64,000 nt of DNA from Polytrichum commune (GCA_950295325.1 OX485803.1:58853554-58917553); one strand, 5' to 3'. Numbered from the stretch's first letter, positions 1 through 11,970 are shown. Numbers and translations: made by a program. The notes: generated by a model not told the origin, from the letters alone.

Positions 1-555
1 GTGAGACAAGTATGCCTTGGCCCTAAGTATGTTGTTACTTTATCTTAATCATACACTTACAAGTGGTAGATGGCGAGGGCTTATAAATAAGATTGAACAT
101 CAAGGGTGTTTGTAGTATAAATAATTTTGATGAAACCCTTGATGAAGGCAACTAAAGTATAAGCTTTCTGACCAAATGTTACTCTTTTGCATTGCCCCTT
201 TGCATAGCAAGAATATCGAAACCCTAAGTAAGCCCCTCCATGGCTCTTTTAAGATAAACAATGTACATATTTCTAAATAGTTCCCATGCATGTTCATGGA
301 ACACTTGCAACCAACATGTTTCGATGAGGGTTGTAATTAATTAGAAATTGAAGAAATTTACATTGGATTGAACAACATATTTCTCATACATCTATACATA
401 CATATTCTTACATTCTTTTTTGGGTAATTTTACTCATACAAGCAACTTAAAATCCTTAGTATATGTATTTACTTCATTTCAATATACATATAGCTATATA
501 GCTATGATAACTGAAAAAGTGTGTGATGTAAAAACGTTTCCCTGAGGCCACAACT
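1..555. other. AT-rich stretch without a recognised gene
   Basis: No coding region or repeat family is recognised. The last 70 bases hold short TATA-like runs (around 484-505) and a CAA triplet at 551-553 just before the tRNA gene; both are usual upstream of plant tRNA genes. Confidence 0.5.
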
Positions 556-628
556 GCCGACCTAGCTCAGTTGGTAGAGCGCGTGGCTTTTAACCACGTG
601 GTCGTGGGTTCGAATCCCACGGTCGGCG
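556..628 (+). tRNA. tRNA-Lys (anticodon UUU)
   Basis: A complete 73-nt cloverleaf is readable. The acceptor stem is 556-562 with 621-627, all seven pairs formed, and G628 is the discriminator base. The D arm is 565-580, the anticodon stem 582-586 with 594-598, and the loop 587-593 places TTT at 589-591. The T arm is 604-620 with a TTCGAAT loop and a good B box. There is no intron and the 3' CCA is not encoded, as in nuclear eukaryotic tRNA genes. The nearest T-run that could end Pol III transcription is weak and lies near 688. It looks functional: there are no stem mismatches. Confidence 0.96.
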
Positions 629-1784
629 GACCAAATGACTTGACTTTCCTGAACTTGAAATCGTACTGATTGAATATGATCTACCTAATTTTTGTTTCAA
701 TATGTGCCCTCTCTTTTCACAAAAATTTAAGAATGAATCAGATTAAATTAGAATCTTATTTTAAGTTCAAATTTATAATGACAAAGGTCCTTTCAAACGG
801 TGAATCACAAAATTACCAACTCATTGTTAATAACGGATTTTTATATCTTTGACTTCCGAGTTAATTACATACTTGATTGATGGTTTCACTTCAGGAAAGA
901 ATCCCAATCAATTTCTTTTTTACTATTTTGAAGTGACCATATATATGTGTGTGTGGTGTGTGTGTGGTGTGTGTGTGTGTGAAATCATATTAGCCTTTCT
1001 TTTTTAAACATAGGTATAAAGAAATAAGAAAATATTTGTAGCCTCAATTATATATGTGATGACTATTCAAAGTCAAAACCACTAGCTTCCTTAAACCGAA
1101 ATATAGGTCCCGTCTTCATTGCCTAGAACCAACACAACATACTTGGGTTCTAGAACCCAAGCTAGATCAGAGACCAACAAGTAACAGTGCGCAAAGCCAC
1201 ATGGCCACCTTCATGATCCCACGTAGTTCGCTTGCAACACCATCACCTTGCATCCTGGGTATCAACCCCTTTTGTGCTTTGTGTGCCTGCCTCCGTGACT
1301 TTGTGAACAGTATGGCTATAACCCCTCCCCCATGCAGTGTATAGAATGGCTAGAATAGGCATTGACAAGCCACCCTAAACCCACCTTGAACCAACCCAAG
1401 ATAGAGTGGAGCCCGTTATCTACCCTACATGGAGGTAGTGGAGGTCGCTATGAGGTGGCGCCACTAATGGCACCTGAAAGGGTCACTCCGTGGGTCCATA
1501 CACTCCTACACCATGGGGAACGCTTCAAGGTAGTAGAGTGTCGGTGATTGGGAGGCGTTTACAGGTGTTGGTTTTGGATGAGGTATTGGTCTTAGTACCC
1601 TCTACCTTATGGGTTTTGTGGACCACATGTATAACATTACTTAGCATTCAACTCTCATTCCGTGGGCCCTCATAATATAAGTTCCAGTTATGCTGGGAAA
1701 ATCATAATCAAAGCTATATCATGAACTCCCAACATCTTAGTGGTATATTCTAAGGGCTCTCATGTCGTTGAGCTTCAAGAACAC
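629..1784. other. Intergenic stretch with a (TG)n microsatellite
   Basis: No gene is recognised. A TG/GTGTGG microsatellite lies at about 946-981. The rest, up to the LINE insertion site, has only short open frames without recognisable motifs. Confidence 0.5.
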
Positions 1785-1799
1785 AAAAGCAACCTTTTT
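1785..1799. repeat. LINE target-site duplication, 5' copy
   Basis: The 15-mer AAAAGCAACCTTTTT is repeated without mismatch at 5243-5257, right after the poly(A) tail. The two copies bracket the LINE insertion. The bottom-strand TTTT at the AAAA side fits the TTTT/R nick preference of L1-type endonucleases. Confidence 0.9.
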
Positions 1800-1876
1800 C
1801 TAGGGTCAAATGGCAACAAGTAGGGGATAGATGCTCCAAAGAGTTCTTTAAGTCCGTACGTCAAAAAAACACACAT

Positions 1877-4800
1877 ATGGTAATTACGGAACTTAAAGAC
1901 AAGAATGGAAGGAGCTTTACCAAGAAAGAGGACCTAAACCGAATTTGTCACGACTTCTACCAAGACCTATATAGACATAAGGACATTGATGAGGAGGCGC
2001 TTATAGAAGTTATGGAGGGGGTACCGGCTACATTTACCCCCGCCATGAACGAGGTGCTAGTTAAGGAGGTCACGGAAAGGGAGCTTCGGGGAGCTGTCAA
2101 TTCAATGGCAAAAGGCAAGGCGCCGGGACATGACGGCATCCCGGTGGAGTTTTACCAAAAAATGTGGCCAACCATAGGTACGGATTTTCATAGAATGATT
2201 ATGCTAAGCATGGAAGAGGAGAAATTACACGAGGGAGTTACGAGAGGGTTGATTTGCCTAATACCTAAGGAGGGGGATGCCAAAGACCTCAACTATTGGA
2301 GGCCAATCACCCTCCTCACGGTAATCTACAAAATCTTTGCCAAAACTCTACAAATTAGACTTCAACCCATGTTGAGGGACGTAATTAGCCCGGAGCAAAC
2401 GGCTTTCTTACCTCTTAGGTTTATTCTAGATAATATAGTGCTTACCCAAGAGACCCTTCATTGGGCGAGAGCGTCTAGGCAACCTACAATCTTTCTTAAA
2501 CTAGACTTCTCTAAAGCGTATGACAAGGTGTCTTGGCGCTTCCTTTTTTGTGCAATGAAGGCTATGAATATTGATGAGGTGTTTATAAAGTGGGTAAAAC
2601 TACTTTTTACCCATGCATCCGCGGCGGTTAACCTTAATGGTAACCCCGGCGGGAACTTCAAAATTGAAAGGGGAGTAAGGCAAGGGTGCCCACTAGCCCC
2701 CTACCTATTCCTAATAGTGGGTGAGATTCTTACCCACGTAATTAAAAAGGCGGTGGCGGAGGGTAGGCTCAAAGGAGTTTACTTACCCGGGGGGAAGAAA
2801 CAACAAAGTATCTCCCAATATGCGGACGATTCTTCATTCATGGTAAGGGGTACCAAGGAGGACGTCGACGAACTTGTGAGGTTGCTTGAAACATTTAGCA
2901 AGGCATCCGGGATGGAGATCAATTGGGAGAAATCGAGCGCATATTGGTTCGACAAATACACCCACAAGCCGGATTGGCTCTTAGGCTACAATTGGAAGTG
3001 GGCGGAGGAAGGCGACCTCTCCAAGCTTCTAGGTACCCCCTTTGGCCTAAATCTCAACACAAGAGATATTGACCAATTCCTTTATAATAAAATAAAAAAG
3101 AAGCTAGAGTATTGGAGTGGCATGAAGTTAACCCTAGCCGGTAGAATTGTAATATGTAACCAAGTGTTACTTTCAACACTATGGTTTTTCATTACGGTTT
3201 GGGGAGGTTCTAACAAGATCTTAAGGAAAATACGGGGAGCAATTAGAAATTACATGTGGTCCGGTAAGGAGCAACTAACCCGGACTAGAGTTAGTTGGCA
3301 AGAGTGTTGTAGAAAGAAGAAGTATGGAGGGTTAGGTCTTGTAGACCCGGAGGAGGCTAAAACTAGCCTTTTGTGCAAGTGGATAGTCAAAGCAATGGAA
3401 CCCGGAGAGTCCAATCTCCAAATTATGCTAAGGTATAGGCTTGCAAGATTTAACCCACAAAGAGGACGGAGTTGGGGAGTGGACCTTGAATGGTTCACTA
3501 GCAAACAACATCAAGGGTTCTCCGGGTCTAAAGTCTGGGGTCACATAAGTAAGGCATGGAAATGCATGGCAAAAAGTATTTACCAACTCCCGCCACGCAC
3601 AAGGATGGAACTTCTTCACTCCAACCTATGGTGGTCGGATGGGGTAGAGCTACTCAAAAAGGGCTTCACGTACACCAAGGGCTTGGAGTTCTACCGCAAA
3701 GGCATTCGGAGAGTGGACGATGTGTGGGACAACGATAGAAAAGACTTCCTTACGTGGGCCGAAGCACAAGAGAAATTCCAACTTAAACCAACCGAGGAGC
3801 GAGATTGGGTGGGAATTACGAGTAAAATATCGGAGGAGTGGAGAGGGAAGCTTGAAGAGGATTCGGACGACACCCACCCCGGAATGTGGCTTGGACTATA
3901 TGAGATAGGCAAGGAGGACCCCACGTTAGTAGTAAGATGCGAGTCGGAATTTACTCCCCCTTGCTTCCAACTCTATACTTTGACATTACCCACTCCGCCC
4001 AAATGTTATACCGTAGGCACTTACTCTAGATGTCTTAGAGAATGGGAACGTCCGGAAGGAGAGATTGAAGGTTACTTTCATGAGGTCAAAATCATTTACA
4101 CCAATAGAGGCGCTAAGAAAGAAGAAGAAGAAGAGAGGGAAGAGGTCATTTTCTTTTATGGAAAAGTGGCCACTCTTTCTTGGGACCCGGATAGGTGGAG
4201 GTGGGGAGATGGAGGCCGGTTTCTTGATTACACCACAAAGAAAGGAAGAGACATTCTTACTAGTAGAAGTCAAGGCTCCTCAAGGGCGGCGGATAAGTGG
4301 CAAGGTTATCTACCGGGCAATTATAGATTCCCATGGTCTCAAGTGTGGGATCCGAACCGTTCCGGCAAGGAAGCGGCCTTCATTTGGTCGATTTGGCATA
4401 AGGCGGTAGCAGTTAATGAGTGGAGGGCAAGGATTGCCCCGGCATCCATTTCAAAACAATGTATCTTTTGCCTTCCCAATACTAGTGAATCGGTTAAACA
4501 CAAGTTTTGGGATTGCATTCAAGCTAGGAGAGCATGGAGGTGGGCCACCTACATTATGCAAGAGCTTTGTGGAGTGAGATCGGGCAACTATGATTGTTTT
4601 AATTGGAAACAAGCTCTCTTTGGGGAAAGACTTCCCAAGAAGTACGGGCCCAAAATTAAAATTTGGCACCTCCTTAGGGGCATCACGCTATGGGCCATTT
4701 GGATCGAGCGGAATGATAGGGTCTTCAACCACGAGCAATGGCATGAAACACGACTCAAACACCATGTTTGGGACGAACTTATCCTCTATGCCAAGACGGC

Positions 4801-4957
4801 TTGGGAACGGGTGCTCAAGAATATCAAGATTAGTGCTTTCTCGGCTTTGGCGTTGCTTCAAGGTTTTGACAAAACTTGGGGGGCTAGAAATGTTCTTTGT
4901 AGAAGAAACAATCTCCACATTGAGTGGAATTGGAAGAAAAGTAGGTTTTTTAGGTAG
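1877..4957 (+). CDS. LINE ORF2 C-terminal part: reverse transcriptase with zf-RVT domain
   Basis: This 1026-residue open frame encodes a non-LTR retrotransposon reverse transcriptase. The fingers region has LIPKEGDAKDLNYWRPIT near residue 133; motif A is LKLDFSKAYD with the catalytic Asp at about 210; motif B is RQGCPLAPYLF; motif C is YADD at 315-318; then come GMEINWEKS and LGTPFG blocks and the thumb/connection region (YWSGMKLTLAGRIVICNQ). A zf-RVT zinc-binding block, CIFC then H and C, sits at about 862-886. No RNase H domain is seen. ATG 1877 is simply the first Met: the same frame is open back to 1802 and encodes a typical LINE block there (VKWQQVGDRCSKEFFKS), so the true ORF2 began upstream and was lost on insertion. 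The frame has no internal stop. It would act in cis on its own RNA to copy it into the genome. Confidence 0.93.
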   Translation: MVITELKDKNGRSFTKKEDLNRICHDFYQDLYRHKDIDEEALIEVMEGVPATFTPAMNEVLVKEVTERELRGAVNSMAKGKAPGHDGIPVEFYQKMWPTIGTDFHRMIMLSMEEEKLHEGVTRGLICLIPKEGDAKDLNYWRPITLLTVIYKIFAKTLQIRLQPMLRDVISPEQTAFLPLRFILDNIVLTQETLHWARASRQPTIFLKLDFSKAYDKVSWRFLFCAMKAMNIDEVFIKWVKLLFTHASAAVNLNGNPGGNFKIERGVRQGCPLAPYLFLIVGEILTHVIKKAVAEGRLKGVYLPGGKKQQSISQYADDSSFMVRGTKEDVDELVRLLETFSKASGMEINWEKSSAYWFDKYTHKPDWLLGYNWKWAEEGDLSKLLGTPFGLNLNTRDIDQFLYNKIKKKLEYWSGMKLTLAGRIVICNQVLLSTLWFFITVWGGSNKILRKIRGAIRNYMWSGKEQLTRTRVSWQECCRKKKYGGLGLVDPEEAKTSLLCKWIVKAMEPGESNLQIMLRYRLARFNPQRGRSWGVDLEWFTSKQHQGFSGSKVWGHISKAWKCMAKSIYQLPPRTRMELLHSNLWWSDGVELLKKGFTYTKGLEFYRKGIRRVDDVWDNDRKDFLTWAEAQEKFQLKPTEERDWVGITSKISEEWRGKLEEDSDDTHPGMWLGLYEIGKEDPTLVVRCESEFTPPCFQLYTLTLPTPPKCYTVGTYSRCLREWERPEGEIEGYFHEVKIIYTNRGAKKEEEEEREEVIFFYGKVATLSWDPDRWRWGDGGRFLDYTTKKGRDILTSRSQGSSRAADKWQGYLPGNYRFPWSQVWDPNRSGKEAAFIWSIWHKAVAVNEWRARIAPASISKQCIFCLPNTSESVKHKFWDCIQARRAWRWATYIMQELCGVRSGNYDCFNWKQALFGERLPKKYGPKIKIWHLLRGITLWAIWIERNDRVFNHEQWHETRLKHHVWDELILYAKTAWERVLKNIKISAFSALALLQGFDKTWGARNVLCRRNNLHIEWNWKKSRFFR

Positions 4958-5220
4958 GGGGTAGGGGGCCGCTCCGCGTGTGGCGGTGGCCTTCTTTGGT
5001 GTCTTTCAAGTGGTTTGGGGGTTGTCCTTGGCCGGTGGGGTGGGGGTGGTCCTTGGCTGGGTGGGTTAGGGGGTTGTCCTTGGTGGTTCGTTGTGTGGGT
5101 CGTGGTCTCGGTCGTGGCGGTGTTCTCACGCCCGAGGGGCCCGCTCCCCCTCGGTGTGGGCGTGGGGGTTCTTTCTCTTTGGTTTTTTCATTTTGGCGTT
5201 GGCGGTTGGCCTTCTGTCTC
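4958..5220 (+). other. G/T-rich LINE 3' UTR with G-runs
   Basis: Between the ORF2 stop and the poly(A) tail the strand is strongly G+T rich, with many GGG to GGGGG runs between about 5017 and 5070. Spacing of these runs is compatible with a G-quadruplex in the element's RNA. Open frames crossing this region are low-complexity artefacts. Confidence 0.6.
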
Positions 5221-5242
5221 AAAAAAAAAAAAAAAAAAAAAA

Positions 5243-5257
5243 AAAAGCAACCTTTTT
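5243..5257. repeat. LINE target-site duplication, 3' copy
   Basis: Identical to 1785-1799; its first four A residues merge with the poly(A) tail. Confidence 0.9.
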
Positions 5258-5716
5258 TTGAAGTCAAACAGGACATGCAACATTCTTTGATGAAGTTCAT
5301 GATAATTGTTCCGGGGTTGCCTGAGGGTTGTAGGCCATGGGCCCCAGCCCATTGACCCCTCCCCAAAAAAGCTCAATAAGGATGCTTTAGCGTGCTGCAT
5401 TGGTATGTGGGGTTGGAACTTGGAAGTTCCTACAATAGGCATATCTGCCTTCTAAACAGTAAGTCATCTTGAATCAACAATAAAATGAAGTTATGTTCAC
5501 GACTTAACTTATTTATATGTATAAATTAGGTTTGTATTTAAATTGCAGATTCTGCCACTGCCCGCAAAGTCAATGTAGAGAAAGCATGTGAAAATGCTAT
5601 ACATGGTAATGCTTTCACCAAAAGCCTCTCGTGAGTCCCCTACTGCCAGCTCTCTTTGAATTGATCATCCAGCTGTTTACGAGCAAGGGAGACTCGGTCA
5701 GCAGTGTTTGGAGATA
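5258..5716. other. Intergenic stretch
   Basis: This is the host sequence that continues the one interrupted by the LINE. No coding motif is recognised. Confidence 0.4.
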
Positions 5717-6105
5717 CACTCTAAACTCCGTGATATCACGCTTTGTGGCAACCAAAGGTGCATGTGATATCAAGGAGGTTTGTAGTGTTAATATGGATGG
5801 ATGGATGGATGGATGGATGGATGCATGAGATAAAAAGAGGATTAGTGTAGCATGTGACATTATGGAATAACATGAAAAACAACATTGCATTAATGACAAT
5901 ATCTATAATGATGACAACGTGATGCGTGTGAGCATGTGGTTTGAATTCTTTTTTACTCTGTTTTAGTGTCAAAATCCATGATATATGAGAGGGAAACTTG
6001 ACAACAAGGAGTGAAATTTAAATTGAGAACATCCGTTCCCTAGGGTTTTGGGATATAAGAGACAAAGTGACATTACGGAGAGTTGATATTATAGAGTTTA
6101 GAGTG
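5717..6105 (+). mobile_element. MITE family C, copy 1 (Tc1/mariner-like, TA target)
   Basis: The left end CACTCTAAACTCCGTGATA and right end TATAGAGTTTAGAGTG form a terminal inverted repeat, flanked by TA at 5715-5716 and 6106-6107. The 389-bp element matches copy 2 (37627-38099) along most of its length. A (GGAT)n tract at about 5793-5824 lies inside it. It has no coding capacity. Confidence 0.8.
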
Positions 6106-6107
6106 TA

Positions 6108-9100
6108 CGTACTCCATCATGTGTTATATTTTAAAGGATTCAACGCTTGTCAAATGCAATGTTGCCCTACAAAAGGCTAGGGCTAGACACCCACCTCCTT
6201 GACTACGAACCCCAACCAACATTACCAATGTAAAGGGGTCTATTAAGAACATGATCCCCATAGATTTGTGGTTAATCCATCTCAAGTGGGACCCTTCAAA
6301 TTTACTCAAGGTCATTGTGCTAATTCTAGGTCAAAAAATGTATGCAAAAAAACCATGCAAAAATTATATGCCCGACTTTTGTAAAACCCACCGAGAGGGT
6401 AATAGTAACAACTTACCCCTATAAGTTGGTTGATGTTTTATTCCCAGTTTAAGCTATTAAGTTATTTTGAGGCCCCTAGTCCTAAACCAAGGGTTCATTT
6501 TGCTAAAGATATGAATTATTGGGCTTTGAAATAGGAATCAACATTTAACCCTTCTCCTATCCCACTTCACCCTCCCCCTCAGTAGGTGTTGTGAACATTC
6601 ACCCCAAGGTTTTCCACGAGAGTGTCACAATGAAAACCGCAAAATGCCCTTCATAATTTCATAGTGACAAGATATTATCACATACGAGCAAGCCTATCAT
6701 CCATCCATGCTAACAATATATGTCTTCTAAGGTTTCCAATGAATTCATTTCAAATGTTTTCCATCAAACTAATTTGGAATGTTTGAAACTAAAAGTCTCA
6801 AAGAATTTGTCATTAAGTTATTAAATTATAGCAATTATTGATCGATTGAAGATTGCTATATTTTGCCTTTGGTGATCATAAGGCATCTGACCTTCACAAC
6901 ATCTTTGAAGTTCAATCTACTTTATCTCCTCTAAGTTTATACTCTTGCAAGCAAAGGACATTAAACTAACCCTCTAGCCATAATTGATGCCATGGACGTT
7001 GGTTGAGAGAAAATGTAGCTTCATAGAAAGGACATGAGAGTTGGGAAGGATGTTACTTGTGCCATTTCCACTCACATTTTTGAATGAAGACATGCTAAAA
7101 ATGTTCCACAAGTCAAAGAATGATGCCACTTCTCCATCTTGTTGAGTCTTCCTCCATGTCGAGGATTTCATTATGCGAACATTTGTCACCTTAGGATAAC
7201 CATTCCGCACACTTCCTTCCACGAGGATAGACTCCACACTCCCAAAGCTTTGCTTGACACAAGTTGTTGTGTTGCAATGCTCAGAGTCAACACTTTCTAC
7301 TTTGGGCCTACGAAAGAACATGGGGAAGGAGAACATGCACCACTAGAGAGGACGAAGCTGAAAGATTGTCCAAAGCATCAACAAACTCCTCAAACTCTTC
7401 ATTCATCTTTGTTCCAATGTGTTTCAAACTAAACAAGGATATATCATCTTGGTGAAACCTGAGAGGAAGAGAAGGTTGAAAGATGACAAATACAACCCCA
7501 TTGGGAGTTGATGGCACTAACTCCGTAGTTGCGTCCTCAATCTAGTGATACATGTTAACAATGATGTTAACCACTTCATGAATTTGACTCTCTAAAAGAA
7601 ATGACTGTTGTGATGCCAACTCTCTCTCTCTCTCTCTCCCTCCTTCCTTGGGAGTCACCAACATAGGGGCCTCAAATGGAAGAATGTTTATTGGCCAAAT
7701 GGAACAATTGCAAGTTCCACTCAAGGAACACCTCTTCCTCCTCAAATCCAATGTATGTTGGGCCTATCTTCACTCATGTCATCTTGCAAAGACCAATGCA
7801 TTCCCATGGGACTAATCTTTGAGCACATTTCTCCCTCGTTGGAGGAGGAGTCAATGGTAATCAAACTTAAGAACATAGGAGGTTGGGGTGGTGTGGAGTG
7901 ATTTTTGGTAATCCTTTCATGGACATTGGCTTATTGGTCCCTTAGTTTGCCTTGAGGGGATTGAATATATTGTATTAAACAGGCATTCCAATCACGCTGA
8001 TCGCAGGGTTAGCGTTTCTTCTTTTTCTCTCTATAGAGGTAGAGAATCCCACGGATATGGTGAGAGGTGTTGGAGTAATTGGCTTAGAAGTCACTAAGGT
8101 AATTCGCCCCATCCTTCAACATAATGTTAATGTTTTTGACACAACATGTTTTTCTTATGTTAGCCCTTCATGTTGCAACCAATGTGAACATGTTTCATCA
8201 ACTTGACCAATGATGGATTCAAGTTGTACATGAGGATTGACTTAGATTGTACATGTTGAATGCCTTTGTATTGTCCTTGACTTTGACTTCCCTCAATTGT
8301 ATGTGTAGGACCTCTTCAATTGAACTTGGAGTTTGTGAGCTTGTGGATTGTTTGCCTTGGGTTGGAGGCAGACGTTTGCATTGCTTCACTGAATGACCTT
8401 GATATTGAGGAATAGATGGTCCGGGCCTTGAGAAGGACCAAGCCAAGCTTCAACAGATGCTAAGGAGTTTCCAAAGTTAACAAGTTCCCCAACATTTTAG
8501 CGTTGATATATAGTGGAATATGTCTTTTAAATTGGAATATCAAGGCATCCCAAATCAGGTGCTATGTTTAGAGATCCTTGTAGTTTATTAAAGCTTGAAT
8601 GCTTTCTCCTAGAGTTAGAGTAGTAATCTCAAATTCTTAACAGCCATACCCTCTTCAAGTCTGTAGAAACACAATACATGGGATCCTTTAGTATTGATAG
8701 GATAGATCGCATCCAAGGATTGAGCCGGACTTCTATACAACAAGATGTGCTAAGTGCAAATACTCAAGAGGCAAAAGTTTTATGGTGATCCATACGGGGA
8801 GCTTTAGGCCACTAGGGTTTAAAGATGGCACCCATGATGGAATACAAATGTGCCAAAATTAGTGCGGACATACGCCTTCAAGATGACATTCTTGGTAGCG
8901 GCAGGATCATCACATTTTAAGTGAAACAAACTATGGCCACCTTCGTGTTTAAAAAGTACACTACCCCTTTGCAATTCAACATTAAGTTGATACAACCATG
9001 GAACGAGGAATCCCATACATGGCTTAGGCCCCACAAAATTGTCATTTAGGAGATGCTCAAAACAATAACAAATTTCAGCTTGCAAATGTGAATGTCAAAT

Positions 9101-9283
9101 TGTCTCACATATGGCCCAAGCTGAAGTAAGTAGTCATTAGACGCTCTATGAGAACATGTTGGCAAATATTATGCATCCATAGCCGGGAAAAAAATCAATT
9201 ATAAATGTTGGCAAGGTTGGTAATCCGCCTCAAAGCTCTCAACATCCGCCATTGCTTCATCACCAAATTGACATGTTTCTTCA
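6108..9283. other. Long stretch without a recognised gene
   Basis: Short open frames occur, most on the minus strand between 6974 and 9085, but none carries a recognisable domain and they are broken by stops and frame changes. They could be relics of an old retroelement; I cannot show it. A (CT)n microsatellite is at about 7620-7638. Confidence 0.4.
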
Positions 9284-9667
9284 AGAGCCATGTATCCGTG
9301 TAGGCCACTCGCCCACTAGATTCTAGATAATAGTAGCTTGGAGGTATTATCATGTAGATAAGCACAAGCCGCAAACCAACCACATTCTAGTGGCTTGCTA
9401 GAATGTGGAGGGTTGTGAACATGGGCTGCTAGATTTTCGTACGTCCATTAAAGCACTTTTCAACCTACAAGTGGTTGGCCACTAAAGGATTGAAGACCAA
9501 TTTTGGGAGGAGGAGGAGGTTAGTAGGTGGGCTTGTATTTGAGAAGATGAGAGTAGCAAGTTGGCACATACAAACCAGAGCCCACCGGATTCCATCTACA
9601 TTTGTGCAAGTTTGTCCTCGTTCCCACTAGAATCTAGTGGGTGAGCAACCTACCTGGAAACTCAACC
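9284..9667 (+). mobile_element. MITE family B copy (Harbinger/Tourist-like)
   Basis: Matches the intact family B element at 38542-38940, including the inner blocks around GCCCACTAGATTCTAG, the GGAGGAGGAGG tract and GAGAAGATGAGAGTAGC. The left terminus is degraded. The right end GGAAACTCAACC is followed by TAA. Confidence 0.7.
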
Positions 9668-9670
9668 TAA

Positions 9671-11358
9671 TTGGTCCTATTAGTGTGGGTGAGAAATCAA
9701 TGTAGAAATAATTAACGATAGCCACTCTAATTTTCTAGTTGGGGTGTAAACATGGGTCAAAGACCATGAGTCTTCCCCTCGTTGTTCAATGAGACTTATA
9801 ACTAACAATTCATATAAAATAGAACAATGACCTTGCATGAAAAAATGCCATAAAATAAAACATTCACCCACATCAAATTCATAGGAAAACAATTAGTATG
9901 GTCCACACTAATTTGAAACTAGAGATATAGGAGGGGTGGAAAACTACCATGTTCCACATTTATTCACATCACATATATATATTCTTGTTTTTAATGCATT
10001 ATATAGACACAAAACTCAAGCATCACAATGCATCATACTAATCTTATTTTACACTTAGAAGTTGGTACAATAGCTATAGCACCATGTCTATGAAATATAA
10101 ATTGCTAGCACACGAGGATAAACAATCCACAATTCCACATCCACATTGAATGACGTGGATGCGCCCAATTTTTTCATTTTTTTTCATTTGAATCAACACT
10201 TATAATCCGTGGTTCAATAGTAACTTCTAAAATATAGTTAATTCTCCTTCTTGCTTGAAGCGCTACATTATTATAAAAGGTAGAGCATACATACATGGGA
10301 CGTTTAGGTAGACCTACCCCATTTATACAATTCACCTCACATGAATAAACGGCAACCTATTTTTTATCGCATGGCGTTCCTTGCATGGGGGGATTCTTCA
10401 TACCACATACAAAATAACACGACTATAAAAAAAAAGGAGTATTATTATAGGCATTAACATACACAGTATACATAAGGGAGAGGTCTTGTTTTGTTACTAG
10501 TGTGTGCATTAAAAAAAACTTATTAAGAATTATGATGTAAGTGTAGATTGAACAAACGGGGCTCTAAGGTTCAGAGGAAGACAAAAATTGACAAAAAAAA
10601 ATTTAGTTTCATTCAATTCAAATTTCACATTCACTTTTCGATGGGAAATTCTTTGAACAAATCTCTTCCCTTTCACTTTCACTCTCACTTTCTGCCACGT
10701 GCATGCCACCATTTTGCTATGGAGGAGGTAGCATTGCCATATTGTCGATTGATCAATAACTTGATTGAACACGCTATGGATAATGATGGTAGAGAGTGTA
10801 GGGGGATTATCATGACAACTCTTGAACATAGGCATGGTAGAATGTGTGGTGGGAATTTGGGTTTACACTTAGGGCTCGTGACCTCCAAACGACTTTGGGC
10901 TATAGTCCATGGACTTCTCCATGATCTCATCCTGAAAACAGGGTTCCATGGTCATTTAAGAACCATGACCTAATGCCTTTGGTGTAAACATGCCACGAGG
11001 GCCACTTTGCTTGAAGAGTCAAGGCCTAACCCAATTCACGTAAAACATTGACTCATGCCAAGAAGGGAGGAAGCAATTTGGCTTTCCATGGTGGTCCGAC
11101 CCGATTATCTTTCCTTGGGCCATGTCATATTTTGTCTTATTGCATGTAAAATATACCTTCATCTCATTCAAATATGAATTTAAGGGAATGGCCTTCACTT
11201 TGTCAAATAAAAGCCTTGAAGTTGATTTTGTGGATTAGACTAATCACATGGAAGGATTTAAACATGTCAAAGCCCCAAATTGGCCTCAATCCCTCAAGTA
11301 AAAACGGCCCTACTTCTCCTCAATAGGTGATGCAAGCGATGTGACCATGGTTAGAGTT
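9671..11358. other. Intergenic stretch without a recognised gene
   Basis: No supported gene. A 141-codon open frame at 10548-10973 begins at TTG and has no recognised domain; its 3' part around 10860-10990 resembles MITE ends (TTACACTTAGGGC and later GGTGTAAAC). Confidence 0.4.
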
Positions 11359-11360
11359 TA

Positions 11361-11721
11361 CTGCAGTAAATTTTGTATTTAGTGTCACCGATTTCTATTC
11401 GTCTTGCTCAATATTGATTGTACACCTGGCATTATTTGTCACTTCTTGTCTAAAATTTAGGAGATCATGAATTTACAATGTTGCAATTACAGTCACTTCC
11501 TAAGTGATTTTTCATCTGAGTTTCAATCCTCCATGGAAATATTTCACTCTATAATCGTTGGGAAGCATAACATACCAAACTTTGTTTCAAAATTAACATG
11601 GACCTCATCCAAATTCCAACCATCCATGACAATACTCGTAAGCTTATTCATAAGACGTGTCACCACAAAAATTATCACAATGACATGAAATACCATGTTA
11701 CACTAAATACAACATTTATTG
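11361..11721 (+). mobile_element. MITE family A, copy 1 (diverged)
   Basis: Shares with the other family A copies the blocks TTTAGTGTCACC, GTCTTGCTCAATA, CATTATTTGTCA, GTGATTTTTCATC, CATCCATGACAATA and the right end CACTAAATAC...TTATTG followed by TA. It is diverged and carries small replacements. Confidence 0.7.
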
Positions 11722-11970
11722 TAGCATTTTGGGTAGCTAATCCTCACTAACTCATAATTCCCCTACACTAAATGTGAATTTTGGTGTCACCAATTCAAAT
11801 TGTCTTGCTCGATACCAACTGTAAACCGCGGTATAGTGTCACCAACACTAAATGCTAACCAACATTGTTTGTCATTCCTTGTGAATTTTCGGGGGGGGGG
11901 TCATAGATTAACAATGTTGCAATTACTGGCACTTACCAAGTGATTTTTCATCCAAATTTCAATCATCCAT

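Larger units (their letters stand above)
1800..5246 (+). mobile_element. 5'-truncated L1-type LINE insertion with poly(A) tail
   Basis: The element starts inside the ORF2 reading frame (open from 1802 with no start codon of its own at that end), carries the reverse transcriptase and zf-RVT part of ORF2, a G/T-rich 3' UTR (4958-5220) and a 26-bp poly(A) tail (5221-5246). It is flanked by a perfect 15-bp target-site duplication. ORF1 and the AP-like endonuclease are missing, as expected when target-primed reverse transcription stops early. The perfect duplication and long intact frame suggest a young insertion. The 5' truncation means this copy is not autonomous. Confidence 0.93.

Noticed and set aside
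556-628. Head of a tRNA-derived SINE
   Set aside because: All stems are perfect, the 3' end stops cleanly at the discriminator and no SINE body or A-tail follows.
4950-5366. Frames of 125-138 codons across the LINE tail
   Set aside because: They translate the G/T-rich 3' UTR and the poly(A) run; low-complexity artefacts.
10548-10973. 141-codon open frame
   Set aside because: It starts at TTG, has no recognised domain and its 3' half overlaps MITE-like sequence.
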